Shown: one piece after another, positions 23,902-34,417 of the stretch
How the letters are laid out: every line of letters begins with the position of its first letter
Position numbering within the stretch: position 1 is the stretch's first letter
NCBI GenBank assembly: GCA_030148505.1
Contig: JASBTI010000037.1
Span: forward strand, 1-64,000
Reading direction: 5' to 3'
Length of the DNA stretch: 64,000 nt
Source of the DNA: Rhodanobacter sp.
GTDB lineage: Bacteria; Pseudomonadota; Gammaproteobacteria; Xanthomonadales; Rhodanobacteraceae
Notes under the pieces: model-generated
What the model was told of the DNA's origin: nothing
Databases searched by the model: none
What the model saw: the letters and a program-made list of their open reading frames with translations, nothing else
Translations under genes and position numbers: made by a program

Positions 23902-25052
23902 AGGTCTTGCCACAGATTCGGCTCGAATTCCTCGGCGCCGAACCGTTGAGCCGGGCATTGGCGGATGTGGGCGCGCCACATCTGCCGCAGAGCATGATGT
24001 CCGATCACTATGCGGTGGGCAACGGCGCCTTGCGGCACGCGCTGTCCAGCAAGATTCGGCACCTGACAAGTCAGCTGGGGCCGCATCTCGCGCCCACCCG
24101 GGTCGCATGGCCTGGGGCACAAGCCGACGTGCTGGCGCTGGACCTCGCCTTTGTCGAGCATCCGCATCGCCCCTTTGACCTGGCCTGGGTCGAGATCCAG
24201 GCGTTCACCTCGATGTTGCCCACGTTTCATACCCTGCATCTGGCGCAACGACGTCTGCACGCTCTGGCCCCGCAATGGTTGCCTCATGGTTTGCTGCCCG
24301 ACGACACCTCATGGGTTGAACATATGCGTCAGTGGGTTGCGCCGGAGACATCGACGGTGCTGATTGAGGATCGCCCAACATCGCGTGCCACCTGGCCAGA
24401 TCTGGATGCCGCCCGGCACTGGTGGGACATCACGGTGCACGACTGGCGGGATCTGACTGCCTCGCAGGGATACCTGTGGTCTGCCGATGACGCGCGCCAC
24501 TACAGGTACGTATGGAACAGGCTGATTTTCTCGGACCTGTCAGCGACCGAGCGGGCGCAGGCCGAATCGGTGCTGCGCGCAGCCGGATGGTTACGCTGGC
24601 ACAGCCACCCGGCCTGGTATGAAGGTATCCATAAAGGCACCTTAGCGAACGTGAATCTCGCCGCCCACGAGGCTTGCCACTGGCTGGAAGACAGCCCGCT
24701 ATGCGCGACGCAGTGGGCCGACTCGGAGCGCTGGGTAGCCAAGTCCGTGGGCGGCCACTCGGGCAGCGGCTTGTTGCTGACGCCGACCGCCGCCGACCTG
24801 CAGGCACTACCCACACCGCACCAATGGATCGTGCAGAACAAGTTTCGCCAGGTTCCCATCGGGCAGCACCCGGACACGCGGCAACCCCTGTTTGGCGAGC
24901 TGCGCTGCATGCTCGGCCTTCGCCCCGGGAAAGATCCTTGGCTGATGGCCTTGATCCTGCGCTGCTCCACCGATGGTATTGCCACTCTCACAGGGAGACA
25001 GACCGCACCGGGGGAAGGGATGAGCTTGCTCTACTTCGACGGCGGCGCCTGA
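23898..25052 (+). CDS. Unassigned protein, probably ATP-grasp-like ligase
   Basis: A 384-residue protein starting at a GTG that overlaps the YbdK-like stop. I do not recognise a named family. The C-terminal third resembles an ATP-grasp or glutathionylspermidine-synthetase fold, with a Lys in a glycine-rich loop (VAKSVGGHSGSGLLL), a QWIVQNKF strand like the ATP-grasp hinge, an acidic-basic FGELRCMLGL strand and an ALILRCS...TLTGRQ end. The N-terminal part has a DLAWVEIQAFTSMLPT segment and is rich in Trp and His. Pairing with a carboxylate-amine ligase suggests a second ATP-dependent condensation on the same small molecule. Function is inference only. Confidence 0.5.
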   Translation: MKVLPQIRLEFLGAEPLSRALADVGAPHLPQSMMSDHYAVGNGALRHALSSKIRHLTSQLGPHLAPTRVAWPGAQADVLALDLAFVEHPHRPFDLAWVEIQAFTSMLPTFHTLHLAQRRLHALAPQWLPHGLLPDDTSWVEHMRQWVAPETSTVLIEDRPTSRATWPDLDAARHWWDITVHDWRDLTASQGYLWSADDARHYRYVWNRLIFSDLSATERAQAESVLRAAGWLRWHSHPAWYEGIHKGTLANVNLAAHEACHWLEDSPLCATQWADSERWVAKSVGGHSGSGLLLTPTAADLQALPTPHQWIVQNKFRQVPIGQHPDTRQPLFGELRCMLGLRPGKDPWLMALILRCSTDGIATLTGRQTAPGEGMSLLYFDGGA

Positions 25053-25076
25053 ACACAGAACCGCGCTGGTCGGCAG

Positions 25077-26156
25077 TCAGCCACCCCGCGTTGGGAAAGT
25101 CGTCGCGACAACCTCCATATCGTCGGTACCGGGATCGTCTGCCGGGCGTCCAAGCTCGGCTAATTGACCCTGTTTTTCATCGACGAGTTCGGAGAGACGC
25201 TGTTTTTCCTCGCCCTCCGCCGCCCTTAGCTGGACTTCCAGCTTGCGGATCTCCTCAATCAGGTCGAATCGCGCCCGCTCCCGCTGCTCGGCTTGCTCGG
25301 CCTTATCGAACAAAATATCCTCGGGGTGGGGTTCATCGCCCGAATGCGCTTCGATGATCGACGCTGGCACGATACGCTTGTTCTCGGCCAACCGTCGCTG
25401 GTTCATGAAGCTGGGCGAGACGATCTCGACGCCGGCACCGTGCAGCGTGTCGAGAATGCTTTTATGCAAGTTGGAGCGAGCCGTAATCATGCTCTTGATG
25501 TTGGTGAGCAGACCGCTGACACGATAGCTAATCGAAAAATCCCCCAGCTCGATGACCTGCACAAACGGTTCTTCCAAGCCGCTGTCCAGGGCCGCCGTGA
25601 CCAGCAGCGCCTTGATCCTCGAATGATGGATGTCGTACCCCAACGACAGGTTGGCGGAAATGATCGTACCCGACGAACGCACTACGGTGAGCGGGTGGGT
25701 GATCAGGTAGGTATTGGCCAGCGACACCAGCTCGCGCTGCTCGGTCTGGATCTCGGTATCGAACAGGCCGCGCTCCGCGACTCGTCCAAAATGTTCCCCG
25801 ACGCGGATGAAGTCACCGGTACGGAACGCCTTGGTCATGTGCAACATCAGTCCCGCCATCAGATTGGAAACGATGGTCGTGGAAGAAAACGCAATCACGC
25901 CGGAAAGCAGCAAACCGATCAAGGAAATGACCTGATTGCGCGTGCTGTCACTGACCGGCAACGCAAGGGCGATCGCCACCGTGCCAACAATCATGGCCAC
26001 CAGCATGATCAGCTGGCGTGGCAACCGTCGCTCATTGCCAAGATCGCGCCGCCTGCCAAGGAGCAGCCAGTACATGCCGTATACCAGCAGAAAAACGCCC
26101 GCAGCCGTACCCAACAGAGGAACAAGATCGATGAACAGTGCGAAGAGCTCTTTCAT
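25077..26156 (-). CDS. MscS-family mechanosensitive channel
   Basis: A 359-residue small-conductance channel or relative. The N-terminal half has about four membrane segments. The pore-lining helix is followed by the beta domain (LHMTKAFRTGDFIRVGEHFG) and the alpha/beta vestibule (SYRVSGLL). The C terminus is an added charged coiled coil of about 60 residues (EQAEQRERARFDLIEEIRKL onward) not found in E. coli MscS. The start MKELFALFIDL was chosen over an ATG six codons upstream. It is convergent with the ATP-grasp-like gene; release of solutes under hypo-osmotic stress is the likely role. Confidence 0.88.
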   Translation of the reverse strand: MKELFALFIDLVPLLGTAAGVFLLVYGMYWLLLGRRRDLGNERRLPRQLIMLVAMIVGTVAIALALPVSDSTRNQVISLIGLLLSGVIAFSSTTIVSNLMAGLMLHMTKAFRTGDFIRVGEHFGRVAERGLFDTEIQTEQRELVSLANTYLITHPLTVVRSSGTIISANLSLGYDIHHSRIKALLVTAALDSGLEEPFVQVIELGDFSISYRVSGLLTNIKSMITARSNLHKSILDTLHGAGVEIVSPSFMNQRRLAENKRIVPASIIEAHSGDEPHPEDILFDKAEQAEQRERARFDLIEEIRKLEVQLRAAEGEEKQRLSELVDEKQGQLAELGRPADDPGTDDMEVVATTFPTRGG

Positions 26157-26453
26157 GGCGGGGCTTGTAATCAACCTGGTGACAGCAAAAAGAGGAATGC
26201 ACAGGACGGCAGCGTGCCCGACGACGGCACTCTATGACAAAATCTCCGGCAGCGGATCAAAGCTATCCGTTACGGTCATGAAGCCCCGCCCCTCGGCCTA
26301 CTCCCCACCGGCTTCCCCGCCTGCGTCACGGGCGCAGGCAAGCCCTTTGGCACAAGCCGGCTATCGTAGGCGGCATGCGTCCGTACCGGTCCGGTATCGT
26401 GGCTCATCGGCGATGACGCGGACACCCCTCAGTATCATTCAGCAGACCCTACC

Positions 26454-27437
26454 ATGACTACCGTATTCCTGACCGGCGCCAGCGGCTTCCTGGGCAGCCA
26501 TCTGCTGCGCGAACTACGCGAGGCTGGCTGTGAGGTACGTGCCATGTCCCGCCGTGCCGAAAGCGACGACGCCATCGTGGCGCATGGCGCTCTGCCGGTG
26601 CGCCTTGATCTGAGCGATCGGGCCGCACTGGTATCGGCCATCAATGGATGCCAGGCGGTGTTCCATGCGGCAGCCGATACCAGCTTGTGGCGACGACAGG
26701 CTGCGGTGCAATCCGCGACCAATATCCAGGGCACCGAAAACCTGCTGTACGCTGCGCAGTCGGTAGGGGTAAAGGCGTTTCTGCATACCTCGTCGGTATC
26801 CGCGTGGTCGCATCTGCTGCACGGCGTAGTGGACGAATCCGTGCCCCAACGCGGTGGCGACAGTTGGGTCAACTACGAGCGCAGCAAATATCTCGGCGAA
26901 CAAGCCGTGCGACGTGCCGACGTACCATGGATCGTATTCAATCCTTCGCACATCCTTGGCCCTGGCGACCGTCACAACTGGGCACGCCTGATCATGATGG
27001 TGGACAGCGAAAAACTCCCCGGCATCCCCCCAGGCGCGGGCGCGTTTGCCGATGTCCGCGAGATCGCCCGCGCGCAGGTGTGCGCCTGGCAACTGCAGCG
27101 GTTCGGCCAGTCGTACCTGCTCGGCGGTGAACATGCCAGCTTCGTCGATTTCGTACACCGCATCGGTACCGCACTGGGTAGGCACACACCCCGCAAAGCC
27201 ACCCCCGCCTGGGCCTTGATGGCATTCGGCCGTCTTTCCGATGCGTGGTCGCGGATCAGCGGCGCGGAGCCGCAAATCACCCCCGAGGCGGCGGCGCTGA
27301 CCTCGCATCGCCTTCAGGTGGACTCCAGCAAGGCGAGGCGTGAACTGGATTACCGTGAAACGCCATTGGATACCTTGCTGGCAGACACCCTCGCCTGGAT
27401 GCAGCAACAAGCCATGATCGGGCGCGGTACGAGATAG
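26454..27437 (+). CDS. NAD-dependent epimerase/dehydratase (extended SDR)
   Basis: A 327-residue extended short-chain dehydrogenase. The N-terminal Rossmann motif is FLTGASGFLGSHLL. The VFHAAADTS strand, the HTSSVSAW active-site Ser region and the catalytic VNYERSKYLGE (Tyr-x3-Lys) follow. Similar proteins act on sugar nucleotides, dihydroflavonol-like substrates or sterols, so the substrate cannot be set from sequence. It stands alone, with 297 bases upstream and 316 downstream. Confidence 0.88.
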   Translation: MTTVFLTGASGFLGSHLLRELREAGCEVRAMSRRAESDDAIVAHGALPVRLDLSDRAALVSAINGCQAVFHAAADTSLWRRQAAVQSATNIQGTENLLYAAQSVGVKAFLHTSSVSAWSHLLHGVVDESVPQRGGDSWVNYERSKYLGEQAVRRADVPWIVFNPSHILGPGDRHNWARLIMMVDSEKLPGIPPGAGAFADVREIARAQVCAWQLQRFGQSYLLGGEHASFVDFVHRIGTALGRHTPRKATPAWALMAFGRLSDAWSRISGAEPQITPEAAALTSHRLQVDSSKARRELDYRETPLDTLLADTLAWMQQQAMIGRGTR

Positions 27438-27753
27438 CAGTAAAGGCGGTGCCACAGCGAGCTGGGCAAAAAACTTTGGCGATACGTCGCCCGATGTCGC
27501 TCGTTTCTCGCGATCGCGAAGCGCGGGACGGACACCTGACATGCCAGAATCGCCTGCCGGTCCGCTACCCGCCCGGCATCCTGTGCCGTCCCCAATGTAT
27601 CGGCGCCACTGTCGATGTGCGCCATGCACCGCCGCGCCGATGGCAAACCCGACCTAAAGTTGGCAAGTGGGCGGCAGTCACGGATACTGACGGGTTTAGG
27701 CCATCGTGTCGGGGCAGCTTGATCCCCATTGCCGGTCGCAAGAGCAAAACCCA
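27438..27753. other. Spacer before argS, no gene seen
   Basis: This 316-base gap between the SDR gene and argS contains no frame with family similarity and no clear terminator. It should contain the argS promoter, but I could not pick a hexamer pair with confidence. Confidence 0.35.
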
Positions 27754-29493
27754 ATGAAAGACCTCATCCGTGAACTGATCCAGCAAGCCGTTGCCAGCCT
27801 GATCGACACTGGCGTGCTGCCGCCCGGGCTCGACGTAGTAATCCAGGTCGAAAATACCCGCGACAGGACCCACGGCGACTTCGCCAGCAATATCGCCATG
27901 ATGCTGGCCAAACCCGCCGGGTTGAAACCGCGCGATCTCGCCGAGAAACTGCGCGCCGCGCTGCCGACCGATCCACGGATCAGCAAGGTCGACATTGCCG
28001 GCCCGGGATTTCTCAATTTTCACCAAGACCATCAGGCCCTGGCCCGTCGTCTCGACGCGGCACTGGACGATCCAAGGCTCGGCGTGCATCGGGACGGCCC
28101 CGCGCAGAAGGTCGTGATCGATCTGTCTTCGCCGAATCTGGCCAAGGAAATGCATGTCGGCCACCTGCGCTCCACCATTATCGGCGACGCGGTAGCACGG
28201 GTATTGGAATTTCTCGGCGACACCGTAATCCGCCAAAACCATGTGGGCGACTGGGGGACCCAGTTCGGCATGTTGCTGGCCTATCTGCAGGAACAACCGG
28301 AAGCCGGCGAAACCGGACTGTCCGATCTCGAAGGATTCTACCGCGCCGCCAAGCAATGCTTTGACGCCTCCGTCGAGTTTGCCGAGCGGGCGCGCGAATT
28401 GGTGGTGAAGTTGCAGGCCGGCGATCCGGCATGCCTTGCTCTGTGGCGGCGCTTCAACAGCATCTCCCTGGCGCATTGCCAGCAAGCCTATGAACGTCTC
28501 AACGTCAAGCTGACAGCTGCCGACGTCAGGGGGGAAAGTGCCTACAACGACGATCTGGCCAGCGTGGTTGCCGATCTCGACGAAGCGGGCTTGCTGGTCG
28601 AGAGCCAGGGTGCACGGTGCGTGTTTCTCGACGAGTTCAAGAATGCCGAGGGCAACCCGCTTCCGGTGATCGTGCAGAAGGCTGGTGGCGGCTATCTGTA
28701 TGCCACTACCGACCTGGCTGCGGTGCGCTACCGCAGCCGAGTCTTGCATGCCGACCGCGCGCTGTATTTCGTCGACCAGCGACAGGCCCTGCATTTCCAG
28801 CAAGTGTTTGAGGTCGCCCGGCGCGCCGGTTTCGTTCACGATGGCATGCAGCTGGAGCACATGGGCTTCGGCACCATGAACGGCGCCGACGGCAAACCGT
28901 TCAAGACCCGCGACGGCGGTACCGTCAAGCTGATTGACCTGCTCGACGAAGCCGAGGCCCGCGCCTATGCCCTGGTCCGCGAAAAGAACGCGGAGCTGGG
29001 AGAGGACGAACTGCGCACGATAGCCCGCGTGGTCGGGATAGGTTCGGTAAAATACGCCGACCTGAGCAAGCATCGCAGCAGCGACTACAGCTTCAACTTC
29101 GAACAGATGCTCAGCTTTGAAGGCAACACTGCACCTTATCTGCTGTATGCCAGCACCCGGGTTGCCAGCATCTTCCGCAAGCTCGACCAGAGTACCGACC
29201 AGTTACCTGGCGCGATCCGCATCGAAGCGCCGCAAGAGCAGGAACTGGCCGGCAAGCTCGACGGGTTCGGCGAAGTGCTTTTCAACGTGGGCGAGAAGGG
29301 TACCCCGCATGTGCTATGTGCCTATCTTTATGAACTCGCCGGTCTGTTCTCCAGCTTTTACGAGCACTGCCCGGTGATCAATGCCGCAGATGAAGCCACG
29401 CGACAAAGCCGCCTGCGCCTGTCGGCACTGACCGGCCAAACGCTCACACGGGGTTTGCAGCTGCTGGGACTGGAAACGCTGGAGCGGATGTAG
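27754..29493 (+). CDS. argS: Arginyl-tRNA synthetase
   Basis: Class I synthetase charging tRNA-Arg; its substrates include the two tRNA-Arg genes at the window start. It has 579 residues starting [13 protein letters not shown]. The HIGH-type motif appears as [16 protein letters not shown], and the DALR anticodon-binding C terminus begins near the [15 protein letters not shown] block. As in many ArgRS, the KMSK loop is not canonical ([10 protein letters not shown]). A 48-base in-frame upstream extension is not family-like. Confidence 0.97.
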   Translation: MKDLIRELIQQAVASLIDTGVLPPGLDVVIQVENTRDRTHGDFASNIAMMLAKPAGLKPRDLAEKLRAALPTDPRISKVDIAGPGFLNFHQDHQALARRLDAALDDPRLGVHRDGPAQKVVIDLSSPNLAKEMHVGHLRSTIIGDAVARVLEFLGDTVIRQNHVGDWGTQFGMLLAYLQEQPEAGETGLSDLEGFYRAAKQCFDASVEFAERARELVVKLQAGDPACLALWRRFNSISLAHCQQAYERLNVKLTAADVRGESAYNDDLASVVADLDEAGLLVESQGARCVFLDEFKNAEGNPLPVIVQKAGGGYLYATTDLAAVRYRSRVLHADRALYFVDQRQALHFQQVFEVARRAGFVHDGMQLEHMGFGTMNGADGKPFKTRDGGTVKLIDLLDEAEARAYALVREKNAELGEDELRTIARVVGIGSVKYADLSKHRSSDYSFNFEQMLSFEGNTAPYLLYASTRVASIFRKLDQSTDQLPGAIRIEAPQEQELAGKLDGFGEVLFNVGEKGTPHVLCAYLYELAGLFSSFYEHCPVINAADEATRQSRLRLSALTGQTLTRGLQLLGLETLERM

Positions 29494-29585
29494 CCCAACA
29501 CTCCCAGACGGCCGGCTGCGGGTGTCGAGCGATAGCAGCTTTGTCCGTGCTAGATTCACATCATGAACCCGGTAAAGCTCTGACA

Positions 29586-32500
29586 ATGGCGTCTTCGCGC
29601 GCACTGCCGGCCAGAGACTGGGGATCGCCCGCAGCAGTGGCCAGAATCTTCGCCGCCTACCTCTTCTTGTCGCTGGCGATGATTTTCTGGTCGCGCCATG
29701 CCGTGAACGTGGCCGAAGTCTGGTTTGCAAATGCGATGTTGGTGGCGCTGCTCTTGCGCAGCGTAATGCAGTCCCTGCCACTGGCCATGTTGCTGGCCTT
29801 GCTGGGGTCGTCCATCGCCAACGTGCTGATGAGCGCACCATGGATGCCATCACTGGGTATTGGTGTGGCGAACATGACCGAAGTGGCTGTGGCCGTGATG
29901 GCGGCCCGCCTGTTCAACCTGCGACTGGATCGCCACCCCGACGACCGATTTTTTCTCAAGGGCCTTGTCTCACTGGTCCTTATAGCACCCGCGGCCGGCG
30001 CCCTCGTCGGGGCCTATGTAGTCAACGCGGCGTTCGGCACGCACTGGCCGCACGAGTTCAAGAAATGGTGGGTGGGGGATGCGATGGGCATGCTTATCCT
30101 CGCGCCGCCGCTGATCGCCTACAGTTCCCAACGCCTGCGCGCCCTGTCCTTCGGCCAGCACGCTGGTGTGTTCTGGTGCACGTTGCCGCTGTCGGTCGGG
30201 CTGACTGTATTGACGATTGTCTACTTCCGCGCGCCGTTCATCATCTTGTCGATCCCGCTGCTCTTTGCGGCATACCGCCTGGGGGTATTCGGTACCAGCC
30301 TTGCCTGCACCATCAACATCATCACCATCTTCATCCTGGCCATGGCCGAGGCGAAGGCCTGGGTGCCACCACTGGTCGGACTTTCGCATATCCACTCCGA
30401 GGGCATTGCATTCTATTCGGCCATGACAGTGATCGGTCCGCTGCTGATCAGCGTGGTTATCGCCCAGCGAAAGCGCCTGGGTCGCGAGCTTGAAGGCATC
30501 ACCGACCAGCTCCGCATTGTCACGGACAATGTGCCCGCCCTGATCGGTCAACTCGATGCCGGGCAACGCTACCGCTTCGTCAACCGCAAGTTCGAGGCTT
30601 TCTATGGCCTGCCAGCGGAAAAAATTCTCGGCAAGACACCACGGCAGATCTTCGGAAAGGCGCTGGGGCGAAAAATCGAACCACGCATCGAGCAGGTACT
30701 GCAAGGGCACCCTCAGCAATTTGCCATTACCATCCCGCCGGGACGCCGGTTGGAGGTCAACTTCGAACCACAAACGGATCGCCATGGCGCCACCATAGGA
30801 TTCTTCGTTCTCGCCCAGGACCTCAGCGAGCGTGTGGAGTTGGAGTCACGGCTGCGGGAAATTACCGACAACGTACCAGCCCTGATCGCCTACCTCGATG
30901 ACCGGCTTATCTATCGCTTCGCCAACGAGCGCTATGTCGAGCTTTGGGGCATACCACCCTCCGGGCTGCTTGGCCGCTCTTCAGGCGAAGTCGCTGGCCA
31001 GCGCTATGCATCCCTGCTGGATCCCGGGCTTCGGTTGTGCCTGAAGGGCGAGCACGTCGAACAGGAACTTCAGCTCGACGATGGCCGGGTGTTTGAAATG
31101 ACTTATGTGCCCCATCTTGTCGACAGCAAGGTCCGCGGCATCTACAAGCTCGGGGTCGACATTACGGCGCGCAAGTTGGCTGAGGCCCGGTTATTCGAGG
31201 CCATGAGCAAGTCACAGATGATGCTCGACTCGATCGGCGATGCCGTCATCGCGTGCGATATCGAGCTACGCATCACCATGATGAACCCAGTCGCCGAAAA
31301 AATGACCGGCTGGCTCGGAGCGGAGGCGCTCGGCAAACCTTTTGTCGACGTAGTTCGCTTGATTGACATGACCTCGGGGCAAAGCGTGATCAACCCGCTG
31401 GACGTGGCGATCAGGGAAGGGGCCACGGTCGCGCTACAGCTCGATAGCAAGCTCGTGCGCCGCAACGGCACCGCGCTTCCCGTCGAGGACTCCGCTGCTC
31501 CGATCCACAACCGGGAGGGAGAGGTCATTGGCGGCATCTTGGTGTTGCACGACGTCAGCGAGTCGCGGGCCATGGCGTTGAAAATGTCGCATCTGGCCCA
31601 GCATGATCAACTCACCGACTTGCCCAACCGGGTGTTGCTGCATGACCGGCTGTCACATGCGCTGGCGAACCTGCGGCCAAATCAGAAGGGGGCGCTGCTG
31701 TTTGTCGACCTCGACCACTTCAAACACATCAACGATTCGCTTGGCCACCCTGCCGGCGACCATGTCCTGAAAGAGGTTGCCGGACGCTTGCGTCGCGTTA
31801 TCCGCAGCGGCGACACGGTCAGCCGCCAAGGTGGCGACGAATTCGTAATCCTGCTGACCCGCCTCAATGACCTGCGTGACGCGGCACGTGTCAGCGAGAA
31901 GATTATCGCCGCGATCGAGCGCGACATCATCTTCGATGAGCGCGAGCTGCGCGTCTCGGCCAGTGTCGGCATTGCCATCTTTCCGGAGGATTCGAGCGAC
32001 ACCAAGACGCTGATGAAGCAAGCCGATACGGCGCTTTACCATGCCAAGCACAGCGGGCGGGGGCGCTACAGCTATTTCAATCCCAAAATGAGCGAACGGG
32101 CTGAGCAACGCCTGATGCTGGAACATGCACTTCGGCGAAGTCTGTACAACAATGAGCTATTCCTGGTCTACCAGCCCAAGTACCGGACCCCCGCGGGCAA
32201 CATCATCGGCGCTGAGGCACTTGTACGCTGGAGGAGGCCGGGAGGCGAAATCAGCCAACCCGACCAGTTCATCGCCCTGGCCGAAGAGATTGGTCTCATT
32301 GCCCAGATCGATGCATGGGTGATGCTTGAGGCCTGCCGTCAGTTGCGCGCGTGGCGGGACGCGGGCAAGGTCGTCATGCCGGTATCGGTCAACGTCTCGT
32401 TGGCCGGACTTGACGTACAAGGTCTGCTGCACAGCACTCGCGAAGCCCTGGAAATTTGCGGGCTTCAGCCGGATCTGCTGGAAATCGAGTTCACCGAAAG

Positions 32501-32900
32501 CCAGATGTTTGCCCAGCAGGAGCAAACACGCACCTTGCTGGCGGAACTCCGAAAAATGGGCGTCGGCCTGACCGTCGATGACTTCGGCACCGGCTACTCC
32601 AGCCTGAACTACCTGAGCCAATACGAATTCGACACAATCAAGATCGACCGAAGCTTTGTCAGCGAACTGCCCGACCGCCCCAAGCACCAGGCGATTGTGC
32701 AGGCGATCATCGGTATGGCGGGTGCTCTCGGCTACCGCGTCATTGCCGAAGGCGTGGAGACCCGGGAAGAGGTCGACCTGTTGCGCGAATTCGGTTGCGC
32801 GGACATGCAGGGCTACTACTACAGTCGACCCGTTTCTGCCGAAGCCTACGCCACGCTGCTGAGCGCCAACCCCAATCCCGCCGATCGCGATCGGCCCTGA
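29586..32900 (+). CDS. MASE1-PAS-GGDEF-EAL membrane protein
   Basis: A 1104-residue c-di-GMP enzyme. The N-terminal 290 residues form a MASE1-type sensor of about eight helices. Three PAS domains follow (about 310-430, 435-555, 560-680), then GGDEF (SRQGGDEFVILL, with the I-site RSGD five residues before it) and EAL (GAEALVRWRRP, NVSLAGLD, EIEFTES, DDFGTGYSS, KIDRSF, AEGVE). Both catalytic modules look intact, so direction of activity depends on the sensor. I chose the ATG at 29586; a TTG 45 bases upstream is an alternative. Confidence 0.93.
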   Translation: MASSRALPARDWGSPAAVARIFAAYLFLSLAMIFWSRHAVNVAEVWFANAMLVALLLRSVMQSLPLAMLLALLGSSIANVLMSAPWMPSLGIGVANMTEVAVAVMAARLFNLRLDRHPDDRFFLKGLVSLVLIAPAAGALVGAYVVNAAFGTHWPHEFKKWWVGDAMGMLILAPPLIAYSSQRLRALSFGQHAGVFWCTLPLSVGLTVLTIVYFRAPFIILSIPLLFAAYRLGVFGTSLACTINIITIFILAMAEAKAWVPPLVGLSHIHSEGIAFYSAMTVIGPLLISVVIAQRKRLGRELEGITDQLRIVTDNVPALIGQLDAGQRYRFVNRKFEAFYGLPAEKILGKTPRQIFGKALGRKIEPRIEQVLQGHPQQFAITIPPGRRLEVNFEPQTDRHGATIGFFVLAQDLSERVELESRLREITDNVPALIAYLDDRLIYRFANERYVELWGIPPSGLLGRSSGEVAGQRYASLLDPGLRLCLKGEHVEQELQLDDGRVFEMTYVPHLVDSKVRGIYKLGVDITARKLAEARLFEAMSKSQMMLDSIGDAVIACDIELRITMMNPVAEKMTGWLGAEALGKPFVDVVRLIDMTSGQSVINPLDVAIREGATVALQLDSKLVRRNGTALPVEDSAAPIHNREGEVIGGILVLHDVSESRAMALKMSHLAQHDQLTDLPNRVLLHDRLSHALANLRPNQKGALLFVDLDHFKHINDSLGHPAGDHVLKEVAGRLRRVIRSGDTVSRQGGDEFVILLTRLNDLRDAARVSEKIIAAIERDIIFDERELRVSASVGIAIFPEDSSDTKTLMKQADTALYHAKHSGRGRYSYFNPKMSERAEQRLMLEHALRRSLYNNELFLVYQPKYRTPAGNIIGAEALVRWRRPGGEISQPDQFIALAEEIGLIAQIDAWVMLEACRQLRAWRDAGKVVMPVSVNVSLAGLDVQGLLHSTREALEICGLQPDLLEIEFTESQMFAQQEQTRTLLAELRKMGVGLTVDDFGTGYSSLNYLSQYEFDTIKIDRSFVSELPDRPKHQAIVQAIIGMAGALGYRVIAEGVETREEVDLLREFGCADMQGYYYSRPVSAEAYATLLSANPNPADRDRP

Positions 32901-32989
32901 AGTGCCTCGATGCATCGAGTCGCACCAACGGTGTATCTGGCCTCGGCCCCTCCCGAAAATCGTGATAGCCACAACGTGCGACGCAGGGC

Positions 32990-34240
32990 TCACCGCCTGG
33001 CATCAGCTTCCCCGGTGGTGAACCAACGCACGACCTTGCCGATGCTCAGGCCCTGCACCAGGATCGAGAACACCACGATGTAATAGGTCATGGCCAAAAT
33101 CAGGTCGCGGGGTGCTCCTGCCGGCAGCGACAGCGCCAGCGCCACTGAGATAGCTCCGCGCAAGCCGCCCCAGGTCAATACCTGCCAGCCGCCGCGTGGC
33201 AAGCCGAAGAAGCGGGAAAATACGGCTACCGGCAGGCCTGCGCAAAGCAATCGCGCCAACAAGGTCACCGCGATCATACCGGCCGAGACCAGCAATACCT
33301 GCGGCGAAAACGCGACCGCAGCGAACTCCAGACCTATCAGCACGAACAGGACCGAGTTGAGCATCCAGTCCAGCAATTCCCAAAAATGATCATGATGCCT
33401 GCGGGTGACATCGGACATGCCGAGCGCGCGTCCGCGGTTGCCCACCACCAATCCCGCCACCACCATGGCCAGCGGCCCGGACACATGCAGGTGACGCGCC
33501 AGTGCATAACCTCCGAGCACCGCGGACAAGGTAAGCAACACCTCGACATGATAGTTGTCGATGCTGCGCAGCAGGCGATAGGTCAGATAGCCCAGCAATA
33601 GCCCAAACACCAGGCCACCGCCGGCCTCCCGTGCCAGCAATAGCGCGCCCTGCGTCAAGTCCGGCCCATGGCCCCCGGTGACCATGCCAAGCAAGAGAGA
33701 AAACAACACCACCCCAATACCGTCATTGAACAGCGACTCGCCACCGATCACTACGGTGAGGCTGCGCGGCGCACCTGCCGAGCGGATGATGTCGGCCACG
33801 GCGATCGGATCGGTGGGAGAAATCAGCGCACCGAAAATCAGGCAATACGCCAGCGACAGCTGTAAACCGGCCCAGGGCATCACGCGCCACAGGATCCCGC
33901 CAATCAGCAGCGTCGACGCGATCGTCCCCAGCACCGCCAGCGCAGCGATATACCAACGGTGCGATCGCAACTCGTCGAAATCGATCTCCAACGCGGCGGC
34001 AAACAGCAACACCGAAAGCATGCCCTTGAGCACCACCTCGGAAAAATCGATCCTGTGCAGAAATGCCGTTTCGTAGGCATGCAAAGCGCTGAATCCCCAC
34101 GACTTCAGCACCACCAGGCCCAGCGAAAGCAGCAAGGCAATCGCCATGACCCCGATGCTGGTCGGCAGACGCACAAAGCGGTGGTTGAGATAGACCATCA
34201 GCGCCGTGATGACCAGACAGGAGACGACAATATCGAACAT
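32990..34240 (-). CDS. CPA1-family Na+/H+ antiporter
   Basis: A 416-residue polytopic transporter with about 12 membrane segments. The CPA1/NhaP hallmarks are FGALISPTDPIAV (paired Asp region) and GGESLFNDGIGVVLFSLLLG. It exchanges cytoplasmic Na+ or K+ for protons, so it serves pH and salt homeostasis. The start MFDIVVSCL follows CAGGGAAT; upstream codons are unlikely. It is divergent from the penicillin acylase gene, with 177 bases between them. Confidence 0.93.
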   Translation of the reverse strand: MFDIVVSCLVITALMVYLNHRFVRLPTSIGVMAIALLLSLGLVVLKSWGFSALHAYETAFLHRIDFSEVVLKGMLSVLLFAAALEIDFDELRSHRWYIAALAVLGTIASTLLIGGILWRVMPWAGLQLSLAYCLIFGALISPTDPIAVADIIRSAGAPRSLTVVIGGESLFNDGIGVVLFSLLLGMVTGGHGPDLTQGALLLAREAGGGLVFGLLLGYLTYRLLRSIDNYHVEVLLTLSAVLGGYALARHLHVSGPLAMVVAGLVVGNRGRALGMSDVTRRHHDHFWELLDWMLNSVLFVLIGLEFAAVAFSPQVLLVSAGMIAVTLLARLLCAGLPVAVFSRFFGLPRGGWQVLTWGGLRGAISVALALSLPAGAPRDLILAMTYYIVVFSILVQGLSIGKVVRWFTTGEADARR

Positions 34241-34417
34241 TCGGCAAGATTCCCTGAGCAGGTACGTCACACTGCACATGTGGCAAGCTGGGTCTATATG
34301 TTCCTGATCTTCCCTGGATCTTTGCTATACAAAGCGTGGCTGCGAGGACCGCGCGACGATTCGCCGCGGCGCTTGTCGCCCCGGGGCACCTCGGCCTCCG
34401 ACAACAGGGGAAAACAC

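Noticed and set aside
27565-29073. Minus-strand open frame of about 500 codons opposite argS
   Set aside because: argS is unmistakable on the plus strand; the antisense product shows no family pattern.
33959-34417. N-terminal extension of the penicillin acylase frame into the antiporter gene
   Set aside because: It overlaps the antiporter on the opposite strand and would place the signal peptide in mid-protein; the ATG at 34418 with AGGGG is better.
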